Counted from the stretch's first letter, positions 1 through 11,975 are shown. The stretch: 64,000 bases of DNA from Neospora caninum Liverpool (GCF_000208865.1 NC_018387.1:1488001-1552000), one strand, 5' to 3'. Numbers and translations: made by a program. The notes: a model not told the origin generated them from the sequence alone.

Positions 1-1837
1 TTGGCCCGTTCGGGCTTGATTATTAAGCAGATTTGGAAATGGACGCGGAAGGTCTTGTAGTTGGAATAACTTCCACGGGGACGATCTACGTGGTGTCCTG
101 TTTCCATGGAGAGTATGCGGGTGTGCGCAATGGCAGCCGCTTTTTGCTGTCATGCTGCCCATTGGGAGGTTCAACGGTCTTGATTAGTTGCCAGTCCTGC
201 CGACGCCCCATGTCCATTTGCTTGCTCACTCGGCTACGCTTTCCTCACCACGCACAAACAGATCCATGCGTCTATCTATGCCGCGGCTCTGTTTTTCCAG
301 TAGTGAAGTCTTTCATATCCTACACAACCCCCCTGTCTAAAGTATCCCGGGAAAATTTTCGCAAGTGTGGAATGACAGAACCGCATCGCCGAGGCAAGAA
401 GGCGTTCTACAAGAGGCCATACACAAAGCAACATTAACCCCCTCGGTTATAGTGGATCCCGTCGACAACGAATCCGAGTCGGTAGCTCTAATGCGACTCT
501 GTGTTCTTGGTTCTTGAGACGCCGCTTGCTCCCTTGATTCTAAGCAAGGGTGCTAGTATGTCTGCACTGTCAGTGGCTGGGTCTACGGGACAACATGCAC
601 TGCTTGTGGATGAGGGGAGCAAATATGAAGTTTTAGCTTGGCTGAGGTCTAGAGAAAAAAATGTCTGCGCCATGGCTTCGCGAAGACCATTTGGGCTGCG
701 TGAAAACTAGACTCATTCCTTTTTGTGTTTCGCATTAACGCAGCACCACCGACTGCGAAGCTGTCGGCAATCAAGGGCAGGCGCGCGCAATTTGCTTTTT
801 CTGCGCTCATCGTGTGAATTGACCGATCAGCGGCCTCAGGACTTAGGGCCACTCAAATAATACTCAATGGAGGCCGTACTGTCCAACCTATTCCACTACC
901 GGATTCAAAACAGATACTCTCAGTAACTAAGGCATAACCTACTCGTACTGGGAAATTAGAGACCGTGTTAGTTCTTGGCGAAACGGTTTCCGAATCCCCT
1001 GACACTGATTGGTACAACTGCTTTACCTTATCCGCCATACGAAAACCGGCATTAAGAACATAAAGATCACAGCTAGATGTTTTTTTGCATTGTTATTACC
1101 GCATCAGCAGTAAATGTTGTCTCTGTGCAGACGACGGTAAACAACGGACTCCTCCACTTAAGTTGATGAATCCACTTCCCGTTCGCCATTCGTTGGCTGT
1201 GTTTTCCAGGGGAAGATGAGACATGGCAGCAAGTTCATCAGGAGGCTTGTTTCGTTCCCTACAGTTGCAGGAAAAAAAATTGTGGCTACAGCGAGACGCT
1301 CCGAATGCCTGTTGTTTTTTGGAGTACAAAGGTGATTGCAGCTGAAAAGCCGGACGTATCATATGAATTTAGAATAGAATATACCGCCAACATACACGGA
1401 GTGCCCGGAATAGAACCATATCTCTACTAAGTGTTCTCGATCCGTGCTGACACCACAAAATGTGGCTACGTGGCGTCCAAGGATGGCGTGCTGCAAGACT
1501 CGATCACTGCTCACTGCAGATATCACTCCGTGCCACGGAGCCCCCGAATGTAAGTTTTTCTTTGCTGAATACAGAAACGCGCAGCTGGCTGGAGGTTTTT
1601 TCTCCTTTCCATTCTTCTGAGGCGGACCTGACATCAGTGAGCGCTACGGTGTGTGCTGGACGCTACCTGTGATGACACGGTTGCATGCTCTGCGCTGCGC
1701 ATGCGCCGTAGTTGTGAAAACCCGAGTAGTTGGCTCCAGTTGTGTGTCACTTAAGATTGTCCGTATCTAGTATACAAATACCCGTTTTCTGTCAGTTTCA
1801 GCCTGGTGCAAACGCCCTTCGCCTGTAGTTGGGCGCG
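1..1837. other. Left flank without a supportable gene
   Basis: No convincing coding exon is visible. Short open frames occur on both strands but have no recognisable domain or matching splice sites. The right end is the leader of the pyridoxal kinase gene. The left part may be the 3' UTR of a gene outside the window, but nothing seen proves this. Confidence 0.5.
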
Positions 1838-3879
1838 ATGTTTCAGTTAGAGCGCTCAGAAGACACTGGGACGGAGGAGGCAGCCTCGCGAAGCTCTTCA
1901 AACGCCACGAGCTTTACGAGATGCTGCGAAGATTCTGCTCCCGGTCCATCACCCCCACCTCTTCCGGCCATCCTTTCTCTGCAGTCTCACGTTGTACGCA
2001 GCTGCGTTGGTGGTGCAGCATTCACTTTCCCGCTGCAACGTCAGGGCTTTCAAGTCGGCTGCATATACACCACGCAATTCGTAGACATGTATGTGCATGA
2101 AGGTACAGTTCTATCGCCGCATGCTTTGCGTACGCTTCTTGAAGGGGTATCGCCGACGCCAGCATCTCTTCGTCGAATGCATGAGAAGGATGACAACTTC
2201 CTGGGCTCAGGGCACGCGGATAATGGAGGAGCCGCTGAACATGACCGACAGCCACAGGTCACCAGCACTCGCATGCATAGCGCTGCGGAGGAGACAAAGA
2301 GCTCCGATGCTGCCACTCCGCAGTCCACAGAAGGAAACAAACGGGCACTCCGAGGTTGGTCTACACGGCCACACGATTACATTGCGTCGGGTTTCATTGG
2401 CAGTCGGCCACTCATTTCCGAGTTTTCTCGCTGGCTGAGCAGTCTTCGCGACTTGTACGCAAGGGAAAACTGCACTTGTCCTCTCTATCTCTGTGACCCC
2501 GTGCTTGGCGACGGTGGGCATGTGTATGTTCCTCGAGAATGCCTTCCACTCTATGCTCGCCTTCTTCTGCCTCTCTCAGACATCATCACGCCGAACCACT
2601 GGGAGGCCATGTGGCTAGCTGGTTACGCCCGGCAGTCTGCCGCAAATCCATCCACTTCACCAGACTCTATGCGGGAGGGAGAGCCTTTTAAAGAGGGGAT
2701 TGCGCCGGAGCACGCGAAGGTTCCCGCGGCTGAAAACGCGGGAACCGGCTGGCAACCCTTCACGAATTCTGGGGACCAAGGCGGGGTTCAGCTGGCGGGT
2801 GAGCCGAGGACAATTTCAGACGCGCTGCTCCTGGTGAACCAGCTTCACGCGCTTGGCCCCGAAATTGTCATCATCACTTCGGTGGAACTGCCAGATGAAA
2901 CCGGTGCGCTGATTCATGACCGAACCGACGAGCCTTCTAACCGCGTTTCGGAACCTGAATCTTCCGGTTCGTCCTCCTATCTATATCTGGTTGCTTCTCG
3001 CCAAGCCAGGAAGTCCCCCCGGTGCACGCCTTCGTGCTGGAGTCCAGCTGGCGTGCGAAAACTCAGATGCCGTGGCCGTACACAAAACGTAGACCCCGCG
3101 GGTTCCGCTTCCACGAGTCCTGTGTCAGGGGCATTTGATGCACATCAGCCGAATACGAAGTGTGGCTACCAGGACGAGCAGCAGGCGGACCCGGGAAGGC
3201 GTGTGTCACGGAGCAACATGCAGTCCTGCACGCCCTTAGGCGCTTCACAGTCAAAGGTATCTGCTTCCTTTAGAAAGCCATTGGAAGGCTCCCCCCTGAC
3301 GGAACTGGCCCCGAAATCACCTAACCTTGGAGAAGATGAAGAGCAGGAAACAGGGGAAGATCGTGTGGCAGAGAAGGAAGAAGATGACGTTGTATATGTC
3401 GTGCGCTTTCCGAAACTGGAGACATCTCTGTGTGGCACGGGAGACGTGTGGGCTGCTCTTTTTCTGGCGGCTTTCCACAAATCGCGCTTCTGCCTCCGCA
3501 CGGCCGTTGAGAACGCCCTTTCTGGCACGCAGGTAAGATCTGAGAAGTCATCAAAACGCGTGAGGAAGGAGAAACGTGACGAGGGCGGCGCCCTGTCTTC
3601 TCGGTAGACCAACTCTCCTCTCTGACATCGAAACCTCGCCCAGAAATCAGTAAATTCACGTTGCACTAGCCAGTGCTTGCGCCGCAGGGCCATCGAGGAG
3701 TTGGCGTCTCCCCGTTTGCTGTTGTGCTTCAGGCGGCGCTCCGACACACACTCGATCTTCATGGACGTGCGAGCGAATGCATCGACGTTGTCGGCAGCTG
3801 CGTTGCAATGGACGCTGCTCCTGTTCATCGGGCAGTACGGATTCAGCGGCCGTGGACAACGGCCTTCCCATCTGCTTGA
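1838..3879 (+). CDS. Pyridoxal kinase (vitamin B6 salvage), two exons
   Basis: Phosphorylates pyridoxal/pyridoxine/pyridoxamine with ATP in the cytosol. Exon 1 is 1838-3532 (ends ACGCAG|GTAAGA, phase 0) and exon 2 is 3688-3879. Family landmarks are in order: SLQSHVV near residue 45, equivalent to SIQSHVI in human PDXK; a CDPVLGD block near 218; DIITPNHWEA near 249; and the GTGD anion-hole/catalytic-Asp motif near 533-537, followed by a long helix. Exon 2 supplies the C-terminal strand and helix. I start at the ATG at 1838; an in-frame TTG at 1829 is not a plausible start. The protein is about 628 residues, twice the usual ~310. The excess is low-complexity insertions at roughly residues 100-180, 265-325 and 370-510, while the kinase core is complete. 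Family assignment is firm; the exon 2 boundary is inferred from splice consensus and continuity. Confidence 0.9.
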
Positions 3880-5703
3880 TGATCACTCCTGAAGAGAAAC
3901 TGTACAAGAAAGCCACCAACTGCTGTCATGTGCCATGTTTAAAGCGTCTCTATCTTCTGACAACGAACAGACGCACAGCAAAACCCAGTCAACTAGAGGG
4001 GACACATAAACGCTCGAAGCGAGTTGAAGCGTGCTTCTCCTTTAAAATTGTCGTGTTGGAAGGTCGGATGCCATGGGGTTCGGCTTTTCCAATAGGGCAC
4101 GGCGCCGAGCAATGAGCGATTCAGTGGGACGCTGCGTGAGAGCCACGCGTCCGTGTCGGATTTCGTAGACCCTTTCTTTCCCGCGCAGGTGTGAGAAAAT
4201 AACGTGTTCATTCTACCAACGAAGTTTTGTGCAGCAGGTTTAAATCCACGTATCTTTTATGTGTTTTCTTGGTCACCAACGCACTGCGACGTGTGCCACC
4301 AGAAGGGACTTCGTGGCTTCGTCGTCGTGTCAGTTTCTGTCACAGGGGGCAAAACCAAAAGGGGTCTTCAGGGGACCGTTTAGGCCACTTGCTGGTAGAG
4401 TATGTCGTAGAATTTCCTCGTCTGTGAAGAAGACTGCGGAGACGGTGGTTCGAGCTTTGCGAGCACGATTCGACCCTAGACAGGCACATGCTTCGTGTCC
4501 CCACCCTCCTGTTTCCACTAATACGGCTTTCCGCGTAGCCGTGACTCTCAGATGGAGTCGAGGCGGCTTTCACAGAGACGACTGTAGGGCACATACTTGA
4601 GGACCCGACAGGGGTGTTCATTCGTCAGACTGATCGGACGCTCTGCGTTGAAAGATCACATCGCCCCTGACGCACTGACAACGGAGCGAGGAACGCGTTC
4701 AAATACTCGCTTCTCTCTGCCGTGACAACGTGCATGAACAGGGAACGGAGCACTCATGATTCGAGCAATTAGGGAAACGCTAGCTCTAGAGAGCAAAGCT
4801 AGACGAAAGAGTGTCGTTTTCATCCAGTGCTGCTGTTGCTGCACAGGGGCGTCCCCTTCGGTGTCGTCTTTCTAGTGGCAACGCGACAATGACTCACAGC
4901 GTGAACACCATCTGAAGCCGGCGAAGTTTTATTTCTTGCTTTCCTAGGTACCGCAGAACAGACAGACTGGCCGAACGCCTTTCTACGCAGTCACGCCTTG
5001 CAAACCCAAGTGAGAACGCTAGTTTCACCTGAATCCGCGACTATCCCCTGTCTGGCTGCTGTGCTCTCAGCGAGCCGTACGGGGAACTACAAACACCGTG
5101 TGCTGTTCGTTGCGAAGCACTTGCTGGATACGGTTTGTCCGCCTGCCAGAAATGTGAGCTTGTTATTGTGAAGCCTTTAGGCGCAAGTCCCTACGGTTTC
5201 GATCGGATCGCCACTTTGGCGCCACTCAGTCGCAGCTGGATTGGGACCATATTGACATCTCATGCTGAAAATGATGGAATCATGTCCATATCGTTGAGAA
5301 CAAGCCTACAGGTAGGCGATCCCCACTTGAAGGGTGGAAAGACACGATCCGAGCTGCGGACTTTCACATCTCCACCCGCAGCAGCTGCTTTCTCTTCGCA
5401 AAAGGACACACTTCTGGAGTGGAAGAGAAGGAGAAAAAAGTGTCTCTCATCAAACAACACCAAGCTCGAGCGCCCCGGGAGAGCATTTGGGACTGAGGGC
5501 GCGACGTATGCAGGCGCATTCGCACATACGTAAGGCTGTATATAATGATTCATCGTGGAAATCGCGGGATGGTTTGCTCCGCTGTCACCCCTAAAGGGTG
5601 CGCACTTGCTAAAGCTGACGAACTTCCGGGTTGCCTTCCGGTCGCCTTCACGGCGATGCTGCTTTGGAGCGCTCCTGAAAGGTAACATGCGCCGGCGTCG
5701 GTT
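3880..5703. other. Intergenic: convergent 3' regions
   Basis: Lies between the stop of the plus-strand kinase and the stop of the minus-strand secreted protein, so it should hold both 3' UTRs. Overlapping short ORFs on both strands show no domain. No repeat, RNA gene or further exon is supportable. Confidence 0.55.
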
Positions 5704-6825
5704 TTAGACGCCCGAAGAGACACCTTTTTCAGCTTGAGCGCGTCGCCGCTCTCTTCCGATGCGCTTCGCAGTAGGCGCGATAGCTTTGTAAAGGAGGATA
5801 CAAAGGACAGCGGTAACTAGAGGAATAAGCATATCGAGGGCCGCGCCTGATCTCTTCCTCGCTCGCGCTCCCGCCTTTCTACTACGACGACGTGCAGCGG
5901 GGCTCGCCTGGTTAGCATCACCGGCTTCGTCAACAATCGCCTGGCCATCGGGGCCTGCTTCGTTTTCGAGAGCGGCCGCATTGCCTGTCCCTTCTTGGAT
6001 GCCCAGTGAGTGGGCATCTGAATTTGATCCTTGAACAGCAAGGCGTGCGGCGCCAGCCGGTTCTCCCTGTTCCAGGGCATCTACCGCCGTTTGTCCCCAC
6101 GTGTTTCCTTTGGGATGTTGGCGAGGTGGCCACGTAGCTTCATACGGGTGTTCCTTTGTTCCAAGATTGTCCCGCTGCTTCTGCTCTTCTGCTGTGGAGT
6201 CGGGAACGGGTGGAGTGCTGTGTGTTCCATACTGTCCTGCTTCCATAGGACCAGCCGGTGACTCCAACTGGCCGTCTAGTGCAGGAAGGCTACGAGTCAA
6301 CTCCGTGCCTGCTGCCAAGTAGGGCCCGCCAGGGACGCTGTCAAAAGAGGTGTATAGATCGTCGCTGTCCCTCTCCATAAAGAAGGACAGTTCTGTAGCG
6401 GTCCGCGACGTCGACACATCCTCTGCGTCCTTTCTGCCAGCGAGAACTTCTTCATTTCCCACTGGATGCTCAACCGAACCCTCCTGTGACGAAAGGTGTT
6501 CGGGCAGGTGACCGAGGCCGTTGCTGCCAGATTCTTCTAGCGTTCGACTGGACGGCTTGTCGGCTTCGTCCTCCTGCCGCTCCTCCAGTTCCTCGCGGAG
6601 ACTGACGATGTTGTCGGCTAGCTGAAGAGGTTCCTGCTCAGAGTCGACGCCAGTTTTTATCTGTGCTTCAGGTGCGGTTGGCGGCTCTTCGTCTTGCGCA
6701 AATGGAGCAAGAACAGGGGGCGCTTCACCAGCAAAGGCAGCAAAAAGGGAAGAGGAGCCCGAATGCAGTAGGCAGACGAGCAAAATGTAGGGGAAAACCC
6801 CGGAAGCCCGCGAGGGACGGCGCAT
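5704..6825 (-). CDS. Secreted single-pass membrane protein, dense-granule-like
   Basis: Intronless 373-residue protein. Its start (CGAAAATGCGC) fits coccidian start contexts. Residues 1-30 form a signal peptide (basic MRRPSR, then a hydrophobic core PYILLVCLL, then small residues before AFAGE). Residues 35-320 are acidic, low in hydrophobics and rich in Glu, Pro, Gly and Ser, so probably disordered. After a basic patch (ARRRSRKAGARARKRSG, about 309-326) comes one hydrophobic segment, MLIPLVTAVLCILLYKAIA (about 331-349), then a basic tail. This plan (signal peptide, disordered acidic ectodomain, C-terminal TM, no introns) is typical of many coccidian dense-granule proteins released into the parasitophorous vacuole. 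That localisation is inference. No RRLxx export-protease site was seen. A microneme, rhoptry or surface protein cannot be excluded. I do not recognise a named orthologue. Confidence 0.75.
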   Translation of the reverse strand: MRRPSRASGVFPYILLVCLLHSGSSSLFAAFAGEAPPVLAPFAQDEEPPTAPEAQIKTGVDSEQEPLQLADNIVSLREELEERQEDEADKPSSRTLEESGSNGLGHLPEHLSSQEGSVEHPVGNEEVLAGRKDAEDVSTSRTATELSFFMERDSDDLYTSFDSVPGGPYLAAGTELTRSLPALDGQLESPAGPMEAGQYGTHSTPPVPDSTAEEQKQRDNLGTKEHPYEATWPPRQHPKGNTWGQTAVDALEQGEPAGAARLAVQGSNSDAHSLGIQEGTGNAAALENEAGPDGQAIVDEAGDANQASPAARRRSRKAGARARKRSGAALDMLIPLVTAVLCILLYKAIAPTAKRIGRERRRAQAEKGVSSGV

Positions 6826-9590
6826 TTTCGGCGAACTTCAGCACGAGAAAGAAGCCCGATCAGGCCGTAGGAAGGCGGAGAAAATCTTCTGAAACAAAAT
6901 AGAGACACCGGAGCAGGGAGGGGATGACCTAGTCGTCTAGTGAACTCACGAGAAAGCTCAACACGGGCACGATGAAGCCATTAGATACAGCCTGGTGTCT
7001 GAATAACTGGAAGACGCTGAGACCATCTACGTGGAGAAATTGGTAAAGAAGAAGTTCCTAGGGAAAACCTTAATGCGCTTGCATGCCCGAAAGTGTGAAC
7101 ATATATGTCCGGGTTCTTTTGCCGATTCGCGACTCTCTGAGGGAAACCTGACATCCACTGGAACATGAACAATAATGTCCCTGGCAGCTGGCCGGTGGCC
7201 ACTCACAACAGCCTTTACTGCGGTGCTTGCCCGCTCTCAACTGCATGAAATCGAACGTCGTTCAAAATAAAAAAGAGCCTCCTCCTGTGCAAATGAAGAA
7301 CACAGGGCTATGGGAACAGAAAACAGATGGAGAGGAAGGTTTCTGGCTCGGTAGGGCCCATAGGTGAGAGTTTAAAGAATTGAAATTCGACTGTTCACTT
7401 GTTGCACCCACAGACGCGATGAAAAAGAAAGGTGACAGGCAATCGACAGTCACGCAACCTCAGAAAGACAACCACTTGTATTCGCGGCGCCCGGGAGACT
7501 CCGATTCCAGCAGCAGTCGCCAGCCAGGTTAGTCATCGAAATGCATGGAAATTTGTCCACTACTCTTCGAGTGCTGTCGGCTGTCGTGTAGGGGCATTGT
7601 ATGTTACTCACGTGAGAAGAACAGCTACGATCCTCGAGAGAATGTGGCCAGTAACCTACCGTAGAGCACAATTCGCCGCCAAAGTGGGGCACACGGACAC
7701 AAAACGCTCAGCAGAAGACTCTGTTCACCGGATCCGAAGTCTATTGACGTCTCGTGGTTTCGAGACTCCTTCCGGCAGGCTGGGGCAATGAGCGCCTCCT
7801 GTTTTCTCTTTCAAGAAAACAAAGACAGCCACGTCACGGCTGAACTCTGGAACTGCAGCATGGGGGGGAGAACCGGCGGCGAATGACTTACCAGTCGCGC
7901 TGCAACGCTCGCCAAGGGAGGAGCAGACCCCCGTTCTGAAGAGACAGAAGGCTCGGGAACAGAAACCTAAGGACTGAGGAGCCAATGAGGAAAAGAATTA
8001 GAGCGTTTCATTTCTTCATGAAGAAAACACGCCACGACACCACGAGGAACAGCGAATACGACTATACATGTTTCATGAAGCACGCCTCTCGCCGACCGAC
8101 TCTCTCTGTTGGCGGGGATCACTTCGTTCTTCTTCAGCAAAAAACATACAGATGAGCAATTTGTCCTCGCTTCTTCTCTCTTTTTGCGACACAGTGCCCA
8201 CTTTTGCAGATGGGAGTACGCCCTCGATTCCTCGTCTTCCTTCTCTTTCATCCTGGCGTCTAAACTCGTGCGAAGCCAGGATTCGACGCATCCCGCAACC
8301 TCAGACGACCGTCGCTGGCTGCTTTGCACGACGAGGCCGAACAGGAGACGGGTTCACAGGGGAGCGTGCGGCCGGAGAAGCAGCTGGTTTGAGGATTTAC
8401 TCGCTGGCGAAAAATTTCACGAATTGGAGACGCTCCAGAACTGCGCCCTCATCCCATTCTTGCGTTAACTCTCATGGAAATGAGCTCTCGAGAGTCTCTG
8501 ATACAGTCGATACCGGCGAAAGAAACGGGAGTTTTTTCGCGGGTAACGTGCCTGTGTGCTGTCAGGATTCGGGGCTCTAAGGGAGGCAATCCAAGGGAGC
8601 GAGCGAGGGACAAGAGAGGAGATACTCCGAGAGGCCAGGACCAGGAGACACTTTCCTGCAATAAAAATTGTGGGTCTCGATTGCTTGTGCCTTTCCTCTC
8701 GACTGGAAATACCTGCAATAAATCGTAGAGCCAGGAACAGGGGCGGTGAGAATTTTCGAACGCGAAGCCGGAGTTCTGAACGAGGCACAGCTCCGGCCAT
8801 CTTGTTTGTCTTGACTCCCTCGAAAACTGCTCTGCGCTTCTACTGCGTTATCAAACTAGGTTTCGGTCAGTATGAGCTGTTTTCTCCGTTACCCTCACCA
8901 GAGTCCACGAACCGAGCTTACTCCCGCGTCCAGATTTTTCGTGCACTTCACCTGTCCCGTGGGTTCGCCGTCGCCGAACCATCGTCAACTCGAAATTCGG
9001 CCTGGATCTAATGGTGGTCCTCACGATCACTCTTTTCTCGCCCGTAGCCTGGGCGCTGCCGATGGAGAGCATTCTGCATTGTCACGTTCTAGATGTGAAA
9101 TGTTCTGATGGGAAAACCTTAGGAACTTGCGGTGGTTCTTGGCACATGATACTCGCAGGCACTGCTTCACGACGAAACGTAGGCGTGGAGTACAGGCAGC
9201 CGTCATTAGCTTTCATCAGGGGTAGCGTTTAGCAGGACTGAATGCTTCGCACTTTACGAACTGTATTCGTCTGAGCATGTTGTAGCCCCTCCCCTGACGC
9301 GGGGAGTCAAAATTTTGTGGGGAACGCTCGCCTCGCGTCCGGTGCTAACACATACGGCAACCATTGAATCTAGCAGCCCATTCACAACTTGCCTTCCCCT
9401 GTATTTTTGCTCTTTTGTGATTTGTCTTTGATGGTAGCGTTTTGTCGTCTAACTTAGAAGCGGAGACCATGATAAAAACCGGTAACACGCTTATTCGGTT
9501 TTTGAAGGGCAAAATCTTTCTCAACGCCCTGCTCCTTGCTAGTGACTCCTGTCCGGGGCGGCAAGTAATCTTGTTGCAGGCGATATGAAC

Positions 9591-9719
9591 GAACCCAAGT
9601 AACCACTGGCAAACACACAAAACGAACCCAAGTAACCACTGGCAAACACACAAAACGAACCCAAGTAACCACTGGCAAACACACAAAACGAACCCAAGTA
9701 ACCACTGGCAAACACACAC
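9591..9719. repeat. 33-bp minisatellite, four copies
   Basis: A unit starting GAACCCAAGTAACCACTGGC and ending AACACACAAAAC is repeated head to tail at 9591, 9624, 9657 and 9690. The copies look identical and the last is truncated at its 3' end. Array homogeneity suggests recent expansion. Read on the minus strand it stays open (a short Val-Cys-Gln-Trp-Leu-rich repeat) because 33 is divisible by three, but nothing else supports coding. Confidence 0.9.
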
Positions 9720-10922
9720 TGTGTAACTGCTTCCGTTTAGATAGGATTTCAGTAATATTTATCCTTGATCTCATCTGCGACCACTATCGCCCTGCTCAGA
9801 AGCCTCTCCTTTTCTTCTACTAGACGAAAGCGGCAAGTAGAGATGATACACCCCGAGAAGGATCCTCGGATACTCTCAGGTTCGGTGAGCTGTCGCTGAA
9901 AGCCCGCCTTGTCAGGGACGGGGAGGGTGGGGGGGTGGTGTGTTCTGTTCTTGCTCAAAAAAGAATACTCTCCACGGTTCCCTGTGGCCCCTCCTAGGAG
10001 ACAATGAACACAGAAGCTGCCTTCGGTGGCTACTGCTCACTCTGAAGGCGACTGACGTGATTTTGCTTCTCTCTGCATCTCGTTTGTTTCCGCTTGCTCC
10101 TAGCCGCCTTCCCTTTTTTATCTTAGTACAGGGCCTACTCGGAGGAGACTTCAAGACAAAACCCGAAAAAATTCGTGATGGCTGCACACAAGATGCGCAA
10201 AGACGTTCCGTCTTGAATGCCGTCCCACAGCTCTTCAATTAGAATTCCCCACATCTTAGCGAGTTTTACCCGGCGTGGCATCTTCTTTGTTAAATCGACT
10301 CAGTAAACTTCACCGAGGCCCCAGCCGGCTACCGGCTGCACAGGACTCTTCGGTCCTGAGCGATAAAGCCGTAGACAGATGTAGATGTGGACACACTGGC
10401 CGAATCGTGCGCTCCGTTATGAGGGGGAGTCACAGTAAAAAGACAATATAGTGACACAAACGACACAGCGGTGACGAGGCCGCAGCCATCTTGGGGATGA
10501 GCGAACTGACATCCACGACGGTGAGGAATGAAACAGGAAGAATGCGGGCCTCGAGAACGGCGGCTCGAAAGTTCGCGACCGTCTCCATTTTTCGCCTTAC
10601 AGGAAAGAGACGCGGTGAAAAGTCCGACACGGAGAGTCTTTGGCAAGAAGGGAAGGAAGAACTTGCCGAAGGCACTACTGCGAAGGTCTTGAAAAGCGGG
10701 AGTATGAGCAATTCCCTGCTGGTTCGACGCTCAATCGACGACGCGACCTGGCGTTGTCGAAGAGCCTGTCGCCTTCATTGTGGCGCCACTGAGAGGAACG
10801 GGGCTGTGTTTGTCTCGCAGCCAAACGCGCACTGCCTGGGGACCAAAAACACGCACAGAAACTACGCAGAACAGCCTGAGCGTACTCACCTGTATAACAT
10901 ACGTGCAACAAGGCCTGAGCAA

Positions 10923-10923
<1 letters not shown>

Positions 10924-10955
<32 letters not shown>
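10924..10955. repeat. (AT)14 tract flanked by GC
   Basis: GC followed by 14 AT units and GC: a perfect inverted-repeat microsatellite of the kind scattered through this window. Confidence 0.9.
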
Positions 10956-10956
<1 letters not shown>

Positions 10957-11033
10957 TGGCTTTTATATACTCACAGAGTTGTTTCCACCCAGCCACCGTT
11001 CAAGTTTGCCGCGAGGTGATAGCTTGGGACCAG

Positions 11034-11975
11034 TTAACACGGACTGTCGGGCGAAGGTTTCTCTATGAGAACAATGGGAAAGCGTGCCATATCGGCTTTT
11101 CCCTGTCCTCTCACCTGTACGAATGTTCTGAATTCTTCGTAGTTCATGCATTTAGGAGTGCTGTCGATTATGCCGCCTTTCAAGTTTCCGCCGGGAGGTG
11201 CGAGGCCCCTGACCCCGGAGATCTTTAGGATTTGAGCTCCCCCACCCCAAGTATCGTAGAATCTTCCTTGCTCGTAGAACTCGCAAAGCTGTCCAAATTC
11301 AATGGCGGGGGCGGTTTTGCTGTCTTTCTGCGCCACCCCGCCCAAATCTCTGTCGAGGAGGCCAGAGCGGAGGAGCGCTTTGAAGAGCCGATTGGCGGGC
11401 ACCGTCGGCCTGCGCTTGAGGCTGCCGCTGTCTTCACCTGTCGCTGCTCTCGGCGCCGCAGCCGCTTGAAAGATCTTGGAAAGCTCTGAGTCTGAAAGTC
11501 GCGGCCACGACGGAGGCACAGACTCCGGAGAGGAAGAAGGAGAGGAAGAAAGAGAGGAAAAAAAAGAGGGGGAAGCAGAGGAAGAAAGAGAGGGGGAAGG
11601 AGAGGAAGAAAGAGAGGGGGAAGGAGAGGAAGAAAGAGAGGGGGAAGGAGAGGAAGAAAGAGAGGGGGAAGGAGAGGAAGAAAGAGAGGGGAAAGGAGAG
11701 AAAGAAAGATAGGGGGAAGGAGAGTAAGGGGAGGGAGTGGAGGGGGGCCATGGCGACAAGCGGGCCGAAGAAAGGCGATACGGCTGCGGGGGCGTCACGC
11801 CATCTCGCCGGCGGCTGTGATACGGCCGGGAAACGGCTCGCCTCGCATGCGTCTCCGCGGCGGCAACACGGCCACTCAACAGACGTGGAACCCAGGGAAG
11901 TGAAGTCGAAGACAGGGAGGCAACGACAGAGGACAAAAGAGGACCGCGTACTGGAAAAGGAGAAACCGCCACCAT
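11034..11975 (-). CDS. Probable mitochondrion-targeted protein with Ser-Pro repeat, unknown function
   Basis: The frame is open from 12170, but its first ATG is at 11975 (GGCCATGGTG), giving 313 residues; the upstream part has only a GTG. The N-terminus (about 1-70) is rich in Arg, Ser, Ala and Leu and free of acidic residues until a single Glu near 45, with RRAVSRPYHSRRR at its end: a mitochondrial-presequence composition. Residues 75-150 are a Ser-Pro tract built on an eight-residue SLSSSPSP-like unit, encoded by a 24-bp DNA repeat. The C-terminal ~160 residues look globular (for example LFKALLRSGLLDRDLG, EFGQLCEFYEQGRFYDTW, MNYEEFRTFVQV) but match no family I recognise. Subunits of mitochondrial complexes in this group are often lineage-specific, so such a role is possible. 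Start and organelle are inferred; an upstream exon is not excluded. Confidence 0.55.
   Translation of the reverse strand: MVAVSPFPVRGPLLSSVVASLSSTSLPWVPRLLSGRVAAAETHARRAVSRPYHSRRRDGVTPPQPYRLSSARLSPWPPSTPSPYSPSPYLSFSPFPSLSSSPSPSLSSSPSPSLSSSPSPSLSSSPSPSLSSSASPSFFSSLSSSPSSSPESVPPSWPRLSDSELSKIFQAAAAPRAATGEDSGSLKRRPTVPANRLFKALLRSGLLDRDLGGVAQKDSKTAPAIEFGQLCEFYEQGRFYDTWGGGAQILKISGVRGLAPPGGNLKGGIIDSTPKCMNYEEFRTFVQVRGQGKADMARFPIVLIEKPSPDSPC
11541..11712. repeat. 24-bp purine repeat inside the Ser-Pro protein gene
   Basis: Imperfect tandem units of GAAGAAAGAGAGGGGGAAGG plus GAGA on the plus strand, about five to six copies. Because 24 is divisible by three, length changes keep the minus-strand frame and vary the number of SLSSSPSP units. 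Strand asymmetry is extreme: almost pure purine on plus. Confidence 0.85.

Larger units (their letters stand above)
6826..11033. other. Gene-poor intergenic stretch with two repeat tracts
   Basis: Contains the upstream region of the secreted-protein gene and the 3' side of the minus-strand gene ending at 11034. Many short ORFs lie on both strands (for example 8068-8580 plus, 10491-11228 plus), but none has a domain, a credible start or a splice partner. The only clear structures are the 33-bp minisatellite at 9591-9719 and the (AT)14 tract at 10924-10955. Confidence 0.5.

Noticed and set aside
9591..9719. Regular 33-bp repeats considered as a CRISPR array
   Set aside because: Direct tandem units without spacers, in a eukaryotic context.
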